DNA of 64,000 bases from the NCBI GenBank assembly GCA_022822085.1, contig JAJECK010000127.1, positions 24,022 through 88,021 on the forward strand, given 5' to 3'. This document shows, piece after piece, positions 27,664-37,000 of this stretch (positions are counted from its first letter, which is position 1; each line of letters begins with the position of its first letter). The notes below the pieces were generated by a model that was not told the origin of the DNA, did no database searches, and saw only the letters and a list, made by a program, of their open reading frames with translations. The position numbers and the translations under genes were made by a program. The stretch is from Candidatus Poribacteria bacterium. GTDB lineage: Bacteria > Poribacteria > WGA-4E > WGA-3G.

Positions 27664-28068
27664 GTGAAATGGATAATCCCACTTATATTACTAACTCTCA
27701 CAATCGGGTGCAATAGCATAGACATCAGTAAATTAGCAATTGAAACGATGGATAACGCACGCGTCAGCATCAATACTGCAGAAAAAGTTGGCGCACGCGA
27801 TGTCGCTGGTACCGAGATGAAATCCGCAGAAGACATGCTTACCAACGCTGAAACTTCCTTGCAATCTGGTAATGATGAACGCGCATATCGACTCGGATTA
27901 CGCGCATTTCTGCACGCGCGAATCGCAACTGAAAAAGCGTTGGCAGTACGCCAAGAGTCACGCGTATTAGAAGCACAAGCTGGATTAGAACTCCAACAGC
28001 AAGCTTCAGAGGAAGTTCTCAACAACCTTGAAAAACTCAAGGCAGAACGAGATGCACAGAAAAAATGA
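27664..28068 (+). CDS. Small lipoprotein (DUF4398-like)
   Basis: A 134-residue envelope lipoprotein with GTG start (GAGGA 7 bases upstream). The signal sequence ends in the lipobox LTIGC with Cys 16. The mature part is helical with the DUF4398-like pattern (AEKVGARDVAGTEMKSAEDMLTNAETSLQSGNDERAYRLGLRAFLHARIATEKA, shown here only as a pattern of A/E/L heptads). It probably forms a coiled coil in the periplasm. It overlaps the OmpA-like gene by 4 bases and the two share the same repeat style, so a joint envelope role is likely. Confidence 0.75.
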   Translation: MKWIIPLILLTLTIGCNSIDISKLAIETMDNARVSINTAEKVGARDVAGTEMKSAEDMLTNAETSLQSGNDERAYRLGLRAFLHARIATEKALAVRQESRVLEAQAGLELQQQASEEVLNNLEKLKAERDAQKK

Positions 28069-29726
28069 AGGATAGTCAAATGCGGTTTTTTGCATGGTTA
28101 CTTCTTATTATTAGTCTGATAAGTTCCGGGTGTGTTTCTCCACCTCCAATTGATATTGTCATTTTAGATACACAACTTCAAAACGGGCAGAAGGCAATTT
28201 CAGACGCAGCGGAATTAGGCGCAGAACAATTAGCAACCGACGAATATAGTCGTGCTCTTAAGCTCTTGAAATTCGCACTACAAGCTCAAGAACGCGGGGA
28301 CATCGCGCAAAGCATGGAATACGCATATCAGGCGGAACTCGTAGCAAACATCGCTTTATACGAGACAAAACAGCAACTTGCACGCGCAAAACTCATCTCA
28401 ATACAAGAGCAATTATACCAAGAGATTATCACACAAAAAGATTATGAGATAGAAATGTTAAAGATACGTCATGAGATGAAAGCAGCGGAAAATGCCCAAG
28501 CGTTGAAAGAAATTGAAGTAGAGAAAAAACGGGCAGGTTCACTCACATCTGATCTGGCACAAGCAAACGATGCTACTCGCAAGGCAGTTATCAGCATACA
28601 TATCACCGGCGCAGAAATTGTCGTTAACATCGCTAAACGGATATATCCTGAAATTGTGGAAACCGCAGAGTACGAACGCGTTCAAGCCACAATCACACAA
28701 GCAAAATCTCAATTGGAACGGAAGGAATTTGAAGAGTCTGAAAAAATTGCCAAAGACGCACAAACACAAGCAGACAAACTTTTTGACCTGGCAACACAGA
28801 ATCAGAAAAACCGCGCCACAGCAGAAACCATTGCCCTTATAGCAATTGAACGCGCAAAACTGAAAATACAACGGGCAGAGACATTGAATGCAGCCACACA
28901 CGACCCCAAGCAATTTCAACAAACACAAAGCCAATTGGACAAAGCGAAAAAGGAATTACAAGCAAAACAATATAGTGCAGCACAGCAGAACGCTGAAATT
29001 GCTGAACAGATTGCAGATAAGGTCATAACTACCTCAGAAATCGCTGAGTATAGACAACGGGCACAACAAGAACTCGCAGCAAAAATCAAGCGGGCAGAAA
29101 GTGTAGTGGCAACACTCAAAACATCTATCACAGAACAATCAGAAACAAAAGTGCCGCAAATCGCTCCACAACTATTTGAACTTGCTACCTCTGCTCTTGC
29201 AACTGCTGAAGGAGCACTCGCAAAAAAGGAATATGACGCTACCATTAATTCTGCACAGCAAGGCAGTGATTATATACAACGCGCTATTGAAAAAACACAA
29301 CTGCAGAATTCTATCCAAACATCTCTCGTTGAAGCAACAAAGCAAATACCAAAAGCCGTCATTATAGAACTTGAAGAAGGTGTCATCGTCAGAGTTAGCG
29401 GCAACCTATTTGCTTCTACCAGCACACGTTTAAAAGAGGAATTTTTCCCAACATTTATAAAACTTGCTGCTATATTGCAACAAGATGAATTTACCGGTTA
29501 CGTTGCCAAAATAGAAGGACATAGCGATACACTCGGTCCGGCCGCGGCGAATAAAGCTTTGACAAAAAGGCGCGCAAATGCTGTCAAAACTTTCCTCATT
29601 GAAAGAGGTAAAATTCCCGAAAATCGTATGACTGCTGTCGGTTTAGGTGAATCTCAATTGATTGACGAAGAATCACATGAAAAAAACCGTAGAATCGACA
29701 TTACCATCAGTAGAGCACCAGAATAA
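28065..29726 (+). CDS. OmpA-family lipoprotein with long helical region
   Basis: A 553-residue envelope protein. A signal sequence with lipobox ISSGC is followed by about 380 residues rich in A, E, K and Q that resemble the DUF4398 region of the gene before it and should form extended helices. The last 110 residues are an OmpA/MotB peptidoglycan-binding domain: KIEGHSDTLGPAAANKALTKRRANAV ... VGLGESQLIDEESHEKNRRIDI, with the D and R that grip diaminopimelate. It probably links outer membrane to cell wall. A second ATG at 28080 is an alternative start. Confidence 0.85.
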   Translation: MKDSQMRFFAWLLLIISLISSGCVSPPPIDIVILDTQLQNGQKAISDAAELGAEQLATDEYSRALKLLKFALQAQERGDIAQSMEYAYQAELVANIALYETKQQLARAKLISIQEQLYQEIITQKDYEIEMLKIRHEMKAAENAQALKEIEVEKKRAGSLTSDLAQANDATRKAVISIHITGAEIVVNIAKRIYPEIVETAEYERVQATITQAKSQLERKEFEESEKIAKDAQTQADKLFDLATQNQKNRATAETIALIAIERAKLKIQRAETLNAATHDPKQFQQTQSQLDKAKKELQAKQYSAAQQNAEIAEQIADKVITTSEIAEYRQRAQQELAAKIKRAESVVATLKTSITEQSETKVPQIAPQLFELATSALATAEGALAKKEYDATINSAQQGSDYIQRAIEKTQLQNSIQTSLVEATKQIPKAVIIELEEGVIVRVSGNLFASTSTRLKEEFFPTFIKLAAILQQDEFTGYVAKIEGHSDTLGPAAANKALTKRRANAVKTFLIERGKIPENRMTAVGLGESQLIDEESHEKNRRIDITISRAPE

Positions 29727-29811
29727 CAGTGTACTAAAGTAGTAGCCACACTCCGCGTGCCGTATTCAGATGCTGCTATTTCTGAATCTAAACTTCTCAT
29801 TTACGAAAATT

Positions 29812-29851
29812 TGTTTGTAGTGGCGTAATTCATTGGCTTCTTACACTTAAA
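29812..29851. repeat. Degenerate dispersed repeat (GTTTGTAGTSGCG type)
   Basis: GTTTGTAGTGGCGTAATTCA followed by TTGGCTTCTTACACTTAAA resembles the copies at about 26401 and 27515. The three copies lie in the spacers around rplU-rpmA and the lipoprotein pair. Confidence 0.5.
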
Positions 29852-29865
29852 GGTAATCATAACTT

Positions 29866-30150
29866 TTGCAGAAAATAATTGATCCTTATGTCGTCAATCA
29901 GATTGCACACAACCTTTTTGGAGACCGATATATCATTATCTATGGCAACACGATTCAGTTTCACAATCATTGTTACCATATTCGGACTATTGAGGCGGAG
30001 GAACATACTTACAAAGGTTTTTACTATTTACAAGATGCTAACAGTAAATTAGCGATGTGGGACGATGTGGCATTTGCACCACAAGGATATTACGGGGTGA
30101 TTTTTGAACCAGAGACAGGTGAAATTATTCACTGTGAACCACAACGTTAA
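29866..30150 (+). CDS. Small protein, unknown
   Basis: A possible 94-residue protein with a TTG start and a weak AAAGGT site before it. It is rich in aromatic residues and His: IIYGNTIQFHNHCYHIRTIEAEEHTYKGFYYLQD, then GYYGVIFEPETGEIIHCEP. The balanced composition and the absence of overlap with any other gene support coding. I recognise no family. It lies before guaA on the same strand. Confidence 0.5.
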   Translation: MQKIIDPYVVNQIAHNLFGDRYIIIYGNTIQFHNHCYHIRTIEAEEHTYKGFYYLQDANSKLAMWDDVAFAPQGYYGVIFEPETGEIIHCEPQR

Positions 30151-30243
30151 TATGTGAAATATATAAGGATTTTCTGAACCGAAACCTTGTATTTCATTCA
30201 ATCACTTCTGCCGAAACCCAATATCTTAAAATGGAGAAAAGAC

Positions 30244-31785
30244 ATGAAGCGTGATGCTATTGTCGTTTTAGACTTTGGCTCGCAATACACACAGTTAATC
30301 GCTCGTCGTATTCGGGAGCAGCAAGTTTACTGTGAGATTCAACCTTATACATTGCCACTTGCCGACATTGAAAAAATGGCACCAAAAGGTATTATACTTT
30401 CAGGTGGTCCCGCAAGTGTCTATGAGACTGATTCTCCCACAATTGACGCTGCACTCTTCAAACTCGGTATTCCCGTTTTAGGTATCTGCTACGGCATGCA
30501 ACTTATCGCTTTTCTTTTAAAAGGTGGGAAAGTGCATCCTGCATCAGAGCGTGAATATGGAAACGCGCAACTCAAAGTCAATGCCACCTCTGAACCACTG
30601 TTTGATGGGCTTTCATCGGAAGTAACCGCATGGATGAGCCACGGAGATAAAATCGACAATCTACCTGAAGGATTCCACACAATTGCACAAACACAAAATT
30701 CACCTATTGCAGCAATGGTCAACGCAGATAGTACGTTATACGGTTTACAATTTCATCCCGAAGTTGAACATACACGCGATGATGATAAAATCCTTTCTAA
30801 CTTTGTCCAGAAAATCTGTGCCTGTGAAGAAAATTGGACGATGGATACCTTTATCACTGAGGCAATTACACACATCCGAACAACGGTAAAAGACGAAAGA
30901 ATCCTTTGTGCTGTCAGTGGGGGAATAGACTCAATGGTGTTAGCAACACTACTCCACAAAGCCATAGGTGATGCTTTAGTTTCGGTATTTGTAGATAATG
31001 GTCTGCTGCGACAAAATGAAGTGGAACAGGTTTTGGCTACCTGTAAAGCACTCGGCATAAACATTGAGTTCGTAGATGCAGCGGACGCTTTTCTGAATGC
31101 TTTAGCAGGTGTTGTTAATCCAGAACAAAAACGGAAAATTATCGGCGCACAGTTCATTGAAACTTTCAGAGCAAAAGTGAAGCAGCTCGGCCCCTGCCGT
31201 TTTCTGGCACAAGGCACGCTTTACCCTGATGTTATAGAAAGTGTTTCTACAAAAGGACCTTCCGCTACCATAAAAACACACCATAACGTCGGTGGACTCC
31301 CACCAGATATGCCGTTTGAGCTGATTGAACCGTTCCGTGAACTATTCAAAGATGAGGTGCGCGCAGTTGGAGCCGAACTAAACGTACCACCACACGTCCT
31401 CGGCAGACATCCATTCCCCGGACCAGGACTTGCGGTCAGAATAATCGGTGAGGTAACGCCAGAACGATTAGAAGTCCTCCGTTTAGCAGATGCAATCTTT
31501 ATCAGGGAAATTAAAGATGCGGGCATATATGATGATATTTGGCAAGCATTAGCAGTACTTCTGCCAGTTAAAAGTGTTGGTGTGATGGGAGATGAACGGA
31601 CTTATGAAAATGCAGTTGCACTGCGCGCTGTTACAAGCAGTGACGCTATGACAGCCGATTGGGCGAGAATCCCTGATGATGTTTTAGCACGGATTTCCAC
31701 ACGTATTATCAATGAAGTGCAAGGTATCAACCGCGTGGTGTACGACATCAGTTCAAAACCACCAAGTACAATTGAATGGGAGTAA
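30244..31785 (+). CDS. guaA: GMP synthase (glutamine-hydrolysing)
   Basis: Amidates XMP to GMP with glutamine and ATP, the last step of guanine nucleotide synthesis. Its 513 residues start at ATG 30244 ([25 protein letters not shown]), preceded by GGAG; an upstream TTG in frame is rejected. The N-terminal class I glutamine amidotransferase has the nucleophile in GICYGMQL and the His/Glu of FHPEVEHT. The ATP-pyrophosphatase domain has the P-loop SGGIDSMV. The C-terminal dimerisation domain ends [16 protein letters not shown]. It overlaps the next gene by 10 bases. Confidence 0.97.
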   Translation: MKRDAIVVLDFGSQYTQLIARRIREQQVYCEIQPYTLPLADIEKMAPKGIILSGGPASVYETDSPTIDAALFKLGIPVLGICYGMQLIAFLLKGGKVHPASEREYGNAQLKVNATSEPLFDGLSSEVTAWMSHGDKIDNLPEGFHTIAQTQNSPIAAMVNADSTLYGLQFHPEVEHTRDDDKILSNFVQKICACEENWTMDTFITEAITHIRTTVKDERILCAVSGGIDSMVLATLLHKAIGDALVSVFVDNGLLRQNEVEQVLATCKALGINIEFVDAADAFLNALAGVVNPEQKRKIIGAQFIETFRAKVKQLGPCRFLAQGTLYPDVIESVSTKGPSATIKTHHNVGGLPPDMPFELIEPFRELFKDEVRAVGAELNVPPHVLGRHPFPGPGLAVRIIGEVTPERLEVLRLADAIFIREIKDAGIYDDIWQALAVLLPVKSVGVMGDERTYENAVALRAVTSSDAMTADWARIPDDVLARISTRIINEVQGINRVVYDISSKPPSTIEWE

Positions 31786-32585
31786 TTCGGGTGAAAGTCC
31801 GAGAATATGCGGATGTTGTCCATCGCATTCTTTGTGCACTTGGAAAGTCTGAACATCTCACAGTCTGGCACAAAACCTCATCTCCACCATATCCGTTATA
31901 CTGCCTACATTACGCCGCAAAGGACGCGGATGCAGCATTAATATATGTGTCGGCAGGTATACACGGAGATGAACCTGCGAGCGTTCAATGCGCAGTCCGT
32001 CTTCTTGAACTACTTGCAGCTGAACAACACAACGGGGTTACATTTCCGTTTGACCAATATAATTGGATCATCTCCCCTTGTGATAACCCCTACGGTTTTG
32101 AACGGGACATCCGTGAAAATGCTGCTGGACTCGACCTAAATAGGATGTTTGAAAACCCATACAGATCTACAGAGACTACTTTTATTGCAGAATTGCTCTT
32201 ACGGACACAAGAACTTAACAAGCCTAAAGTCCGACTCGCGCTGGATCTTCACGAAGATAGAGATAGCAACGGGTTTTATCTATGGGAACGCCGCGCTTCT
32301 ACGACTCTACCGGTAGGTAATGAAGTTGTGCAGCAAGTTGGGCAGGTATGTGCAATAAATCAACAACCACAAATTGAAAAACACCGTAACGAAAAGGGAG
32401 TGATTACACTTCTTGACACAGTTACGACTAAAGGATGGACACGCGGAAGGTTTTTAGCTGAACAGATACAGACACGGTGTCTTATTCTTGAAACACCAAC
32501 GACATTAGAATTGGAAACACGCATCAAAGCACACATGGTAGCTATCCAAACAGCAGTCAAACAAGCAATAAAATTTCAGAAATAG
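31776..32585 (+). CDS. M14-like zinc carboxypeptidase / desuccinylase-type hydrolase
   Basis: A 269-residue soluble hydrolase. The zinc motif [11 protein letters not shown] supplies H and E, and the third ligand is likely the H of [20 protein letters not shown] matches the substrate-binding RxxNR-like segment of the M14/AstE-AspA superfamily. The substrate (peptide, N-acyl amino acid or other) is not evident. The ATG at 31776 overlaps the end of guaA; GTG 31791, with GGAG 8 bases before it, is an equally good start. It is probably translated with guaA. Confidence 0.75.
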   Translation: MGVIRVKVREYADVVHRILCALGKSEHLTVWHKTSSPPYPLYCLHYAAKDADAALIYVSAGIHGDEPASVQCAVRLLELLAAEQHNGVTFPFDQYNWIISPCDNPYGFERDIRENAAGLDLNRMFENPYRSTETTFIAELLLRTQELNKPKVRLALDLHEDRDSNGFYLWERRASTTLPVGNEVVQQVGQVCAINQQPQIEKHRNEKGVITLLDTVTTKGWTRGRFLAEQIQTRCLILETPTTLELETRIKAHMVAIQTAVKQAIKFQK

Positions 32586-32710
32586 TCCGTACAGTTCTAA
32601 TACCAATTCTAATTGATCTATCACCATTATTGCATTTTCGTCTATCGGGTTGAGTTTGCGAAACCTATAGGTGTAAACTTAAGGAATTTCCAAATACAGA
32701 AACATTCTTT

Positions 32711-32725
32711 AGTCCCTACGGGACT
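32711..32725. repeat. Short palindrome AGTCCC-TAC-GGGACT
   Basis: A 6-bp perfect hairpin with a three-base loop between convergent genes. It lacks a T-tract. It is one of several short palindromes in the window's spacers. Confidence 0.45.
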
Positions 32726-32766
32726 GGAGACAGTTTCTATATTTCAAATATTCCTTAAATTGACAC

Positions 32767-33948
32767 TTATCCATTACTGTTCTGATAAGCTGCAGCAGCG
32801 GCACTCACAGCAGTCCCGGTTTCAACACTATGTCCAATTTCAGTTAAGAGTTGTTCAATAGCGTTCAATACGAGCAGAACGTTCTGTTCATTTGCTGCAT
32901 CACCCATAAGACCAATTCGCCACGCTTTACCAGCAAAAATACCTAACCCTCCGCCGATTTCAATCCCAAAGTCTTGAATAAGACGTTTTCGGATAGTTGC
33001 ATCATCAACGCCATCAGGAATGCGTAATGTGGTTAGCATCGGCACGCGATGCCCTTCTACCGCAGCAGGTTCCAAGCCGATCGCTTCTGCTCCTGCGATC
33101 AAGGCACGAGCGTTACGTTCATGCCGTTGGTAACGCGTAGATTCTCCTTCCTCAACAACAACACGGAGTGCCTCCCGTAGTGCATAAACCAGGGACATAG
33201 ATAAGGTGTGGTGATATTTACGTGTATCACCCATCCAATACTCTTCAAGTAGCGTTACATCCATATAGAAACTCTGTATCTTAGTTTTGCGGTTCTTGAT
33301 GACATCAACTGCGCGATCACTAAAACTGATCGGTGAAAGTCCAGGTGGGCAGGCGAGACATTTTTGTGTACAACTATAGGCAATGTCAATACTACGTTCA
33401 TCTAATTCTACAGGTTGCCCGCCAAGTGATGTGACGCAATCCGCAAGAAATAACGCATCGTGTTGATGTGCAATCTCTATTATCTCTTCTAAAGGTTGCA
33501 AAACACCTGTAGATGTTTCAGCGTGAACTACTGCTACCAGTTTCGGAGAAACTTTCTCGCAGGCATCGGCGATCTGTTCGGGTTTAATAATGTCTCCCCA
33601 TTCAGCATTTACAGGCGTAACTGTCGCTCCACACCGTTCTGCAATATCTGAAATTCTGTTGCCGAAGTAACCGTTTATCCCAACGATTACATTATCTCCG
33701 GGTTCAATGACATTCGTAAGTGCGGTTTCCATCCCAGCAGTCCCTGTGCCAGAGACAGGAAAGGTAATTGAATTTTTGGTGCCGTAGACCTGTCGTAAAA
33801 GTCCGACGGTATCATCCATGATTTCAACAAAATCCGCATCTAAATATCCAAGCATTGGGGTTGTCATCGCTTTGAGAACACGAGGGTTTGCAATGCTCGG
33901 TCCAGGACCGAGAAGTATACGTGGTGGCACTTTTAGTTCATCATGCAC
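32767..33948 (-). CDS. Class V aminotransferase (alanine-glyoxylate / serine-pyruvate type)
   Basis: A 393-residue PLP enzyme. The N terminus LLGPGPSIANPRVLKAM is the AGXT signature. SGTGTAGMETAL binds the PLP phosphate, and DCVTSLGG contains the PLP-ring Asp. SCTQKCLACPPGLSPI carries the Schiff-base lysine. It probably transaminates glyoxylate or hydroxypyruvate with alanine or serine. Phosphoserine or aminoethylphosphonate relatives are less likely. The GTG start at 33948 has AAGGAG 7 bases upstream. It stands alone after the terminator of the TPR gene. Confidence 0.9.
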   Translation of the reverse strand: MHDELKVPPRILLGPGPSIANPRVLKAMTTPMLGYLDADFVEIMDDTVGLLRQVYGTKNSITFPVSGTGTAGMETALTNVIEPGDNVIVGINGYFGNRISDIAERCGATVTPVNAEWGDIIKPEQIADACEKVSPKLVAVVHAETSTGVLQPLEEIIEIAHQHDALFLADCVTSLGGQPVELDERSIDIAYSCTQKCLACPPGLSPISFSDRAVDVIKNRKTKIQSFYMDVTLLEEYWMGDTRKYHHTLSMSLVYALREALRVVVEEGESTRYQRHERNARALIAGAEAIGLEPAAVEGHRVPMLTTLRIPDGVDDATIRKRLIQDFGIEIGGGLGIFAGKAWRIGLMGDAANEQNVLLVLNAIEQLLTEIGHSVETGTAVSAAAAAYQNSNG

Positions 33949-33961
33949 TATCAGGCTCCTT

Positions 33962-33998
33962 TCAATAAAATAGGGACAGGTATATAACCTATCCCTAT
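33962..33998 (-). terminator. Terminator of the TPR gene
   Basis: On the minus strand, ATAGGGATAGGT and ACCTGTCCCTAT pair at 11 of 12 positions (one G-T) around a five-base loop, followed by TTTTATT. It lies 35 bases past the TPR stop codon. Confidence 0.75.
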
Positions 33999-34032
33999 GT
34001 AAATGAAATACAGTGTTTGTATCCCCGTGGAG

Positions 34033-37000
34033 TTAGTTATCCTCTTCAGGGGCTTGACGTTCAGGAATGTTCCTCAGTTTCATGTAGGCTTTAATCTCGG
34101 TTGACTTCTGAATACAGTAGTTGATTGCCTCTTTAACCTGAGCGTCAGGGGGTTCAACCAATGTGTATTTCTTAGGTAATCTTTGGAAGTAATAATAGGC
34201 ATCTGCATAATAGTTTTCCTCATTATTCGCCAGTATTGTATATGCTTCGCCTAATTTACCGTAAGAAAGGTCACCGTATTTTGTGGTTGAATAATCTGCC
34301 GCAATAGTCTTGAAAAGTTTGATCGCTGCTTCTATGTCAGCCTTCTTGCCAGACCGTTGCGCTGCGGTAAGTGCCGTATTAGCACGTTTGTATTCGTTAT
34401 TTGCGAGGATACCCGCTGTTTCGTTAATGTAAGTTTGTGCACTATTTTTTGAATCTGAACTAATACCAGGAGTAGTCAAGGCACGTTCATAATTCTTGAT
34501 TGCCTCTCGGAAAAGCCGGATTTGCTCATCTGCATCAAGCTTCGGATCTAACGCAGAATTATAGTGCTTATTACCGATGTTAATAAAGGCTTCACCCGCA
34601 AACTTACTATTCGGATATTCCTTAACAAGCGTTTCATTTGTCGCAAATAGTTTGTCAAGGTACGATTTTTCTTCTGCTGCGTTACCAGCTTCTTTCGCTG
34701 TTTCAGAAAGGTATTGATAGCAAGTAGCGATAGCGTATAGAGATTCAGCTGCTTTTTCATGCGTCTTGCTCACTCGTCTGACTTTATCGTATTCAGCAAC
34801 TGCCTTTTCATACTGTTCGGTTGTATAATATGCTTCGCCTGCTTGATACTGCCATAGTGCAGCATCTGCAGCATTCGGGTAACGGGTAACTAACCCTTTA
34901 AATAGCTGCGCCGATTTATCAAAATAGGCCACTGCTTGTGGTGTCATCTCTTCATCTAAACCGACTTGCATCCGTCCGAGGTCAAAGTGCGCAGATGCTA
35001 AATAGGTTGACGCAGTCTGAACGTTTTCAGGAAGGTCCTTTGAGGCTGGGAATACGCCTGCATCAGCATATTTTACGAAATCTGTTATCGGATCAACGGA
35101 GAGCAACAACTCTGGGCGTCGTTGGAAACCTGTACCGACTGAGTAGTATATCTGCCCCGCTTGGAAAAGCGACATTTGCACATACGGAATAACCGTCTGT
35201 TTGTCCGCCTTTTCTACAGGTGCAGAAATTTTACTAACTTCATAGAAAGCCGCAGCTGCTTGCCCACTCATATTTATGTAATCTTTTGCATCAAAACCTG
35301 GTGTTGGTTCTGGGGGTAGAAGCGAACGGGCTTTATCAGAATAAAGATATCCAAGGTTATATTGTGCGGCCGCTTTCTGTGAAACTGTCGCAGATGAACT
35401 TGCCTTAAGTGATTCTACTGAACTCACTGCTTCAGCTATTGCCTCATCTAAACGTCCCAATTTTACATATAGTTCAGAACGTCGGAGACTCGCATCAGCT
35501 ACCATAGAAGCAACACCGGTGTTTTGTTCCGTGCTATGATTGGCTATCAGGTTTTGGAACACTTCCAATGCTTTATCAAGTTTATTGACTTTTTCTTGAT
35601 ATATCAAACCCATTCTATAATAGGATTGGGCTTTAACGACATTGTCTGCTAAGTCAATTGCGTTCTGATAACTCTGCAACGCGACATCATACATCTTAAG
35701 ATGTTCATCTTGAGCATACGCCATTGCGAAATAGGAACGTCCCTTCAGGTCAGGGTCTTCGTTATTAGCGATAATATATTGATACTCTTTCACAGCATCT
35801 TGGTAATTACCAACACTGTTATGTAATTCAGCAAGGCGTGAATGTGCTTGAGAGACAAGATTCTGACGAGCCTCATCTTCCGTTTGACCTTCCAGAGCAG
35901 TAACTTGCTTGAATGCATCAATAGCACCTTTAGTATCTTTCAGTCCCAACTTTGCCAAACCGAGCGTATAGCCGGCACTGATAAGGTTGTCTACATTTTT
36001 AGTCATTTCCGCAACTTTTACTGCTGCGCCAATAGCGTTGGTGTAAGCGAGTTGTGCGGATTCGGCATCTCCCGCTTCACCGGCTTTCACTGCTATTTGG
36101 TAATGACAAACTGCGACTTGATATTGTGCGCCTGGTGCAATGTCACTGTCAGGAAAATTTTCCACAAACGTCTTATAGGCAGCGAGTGCTTCCTCATAAC
36201 GTTCTTTGCTGTAGTAAGTGTGCCCAATTTTGAGTTGCGATCGGATTCGAGCCTCCTCAGGAGCACCAGGATTGTCAACAATATCCTCCAAACTCGCGAT
36301 GAGACTATCAACGTCATAATCATCTGAGTTTTCAATTGCTGTTGCTTTGATGAGTTCAATATGTCCGAGTGTCCGGAGAGTTTGTTCATCGGTACTATCT
36401 GCATAAGTTTGGCTTGCTGCATCGGCAGTCTGTAAAACAAGCGACCATTTAGATGTATCACCTTGTTTTTGTGCTGCATCACGATAAAGAAGTACCAAAC
36501 CGTAATAAGCGTCTATAGCATTTGGCTTATCACCATGCTCAGCAATAACTCTGTTGAAAGCATCTTCGGATTTAACTGTGAGATCGGGATTAGTTTCCGA
36601 GGCATTATAGTAACACAGCCCCACAAGATAAAGCGCATCATCTGCATATTCACCTGCGGGATCACTATCCACAACAGCCTGATATTGAAGGGCAGCATCT
36701 TCAAAACGGCCTTCTGCTCGAAGCAGATCAGCAAGTTTAATCTTTGCCAATGAAAGATTATCTTCATCGGTAAGTTCTGTTAAGATGCCATTGTAATAGG
36801 TGATCGCTTGGGCTTTATCTCCCTGCTTTACATAACTGTCTGCTGTGAGAAGAAGTGCGCGTTGGTAATATTCACTGGTGTCTGGTATCGCTGCATAGCG
36901 TTGCCGCGCTGTATCCCATGCACCGAGCATTTCGTGTGAGAGTGCTTCATTCATCAGACAGGCTTCAACTTGGGCAATACGTTCAGGGAAGTCTTGATAA

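Noticed and set aside
35842..36327. A 161-codon plus-strand frame within the TPR gene
   Set aside because: Antisense to a long repeat protein, with no ribosome site or recognisable domain.
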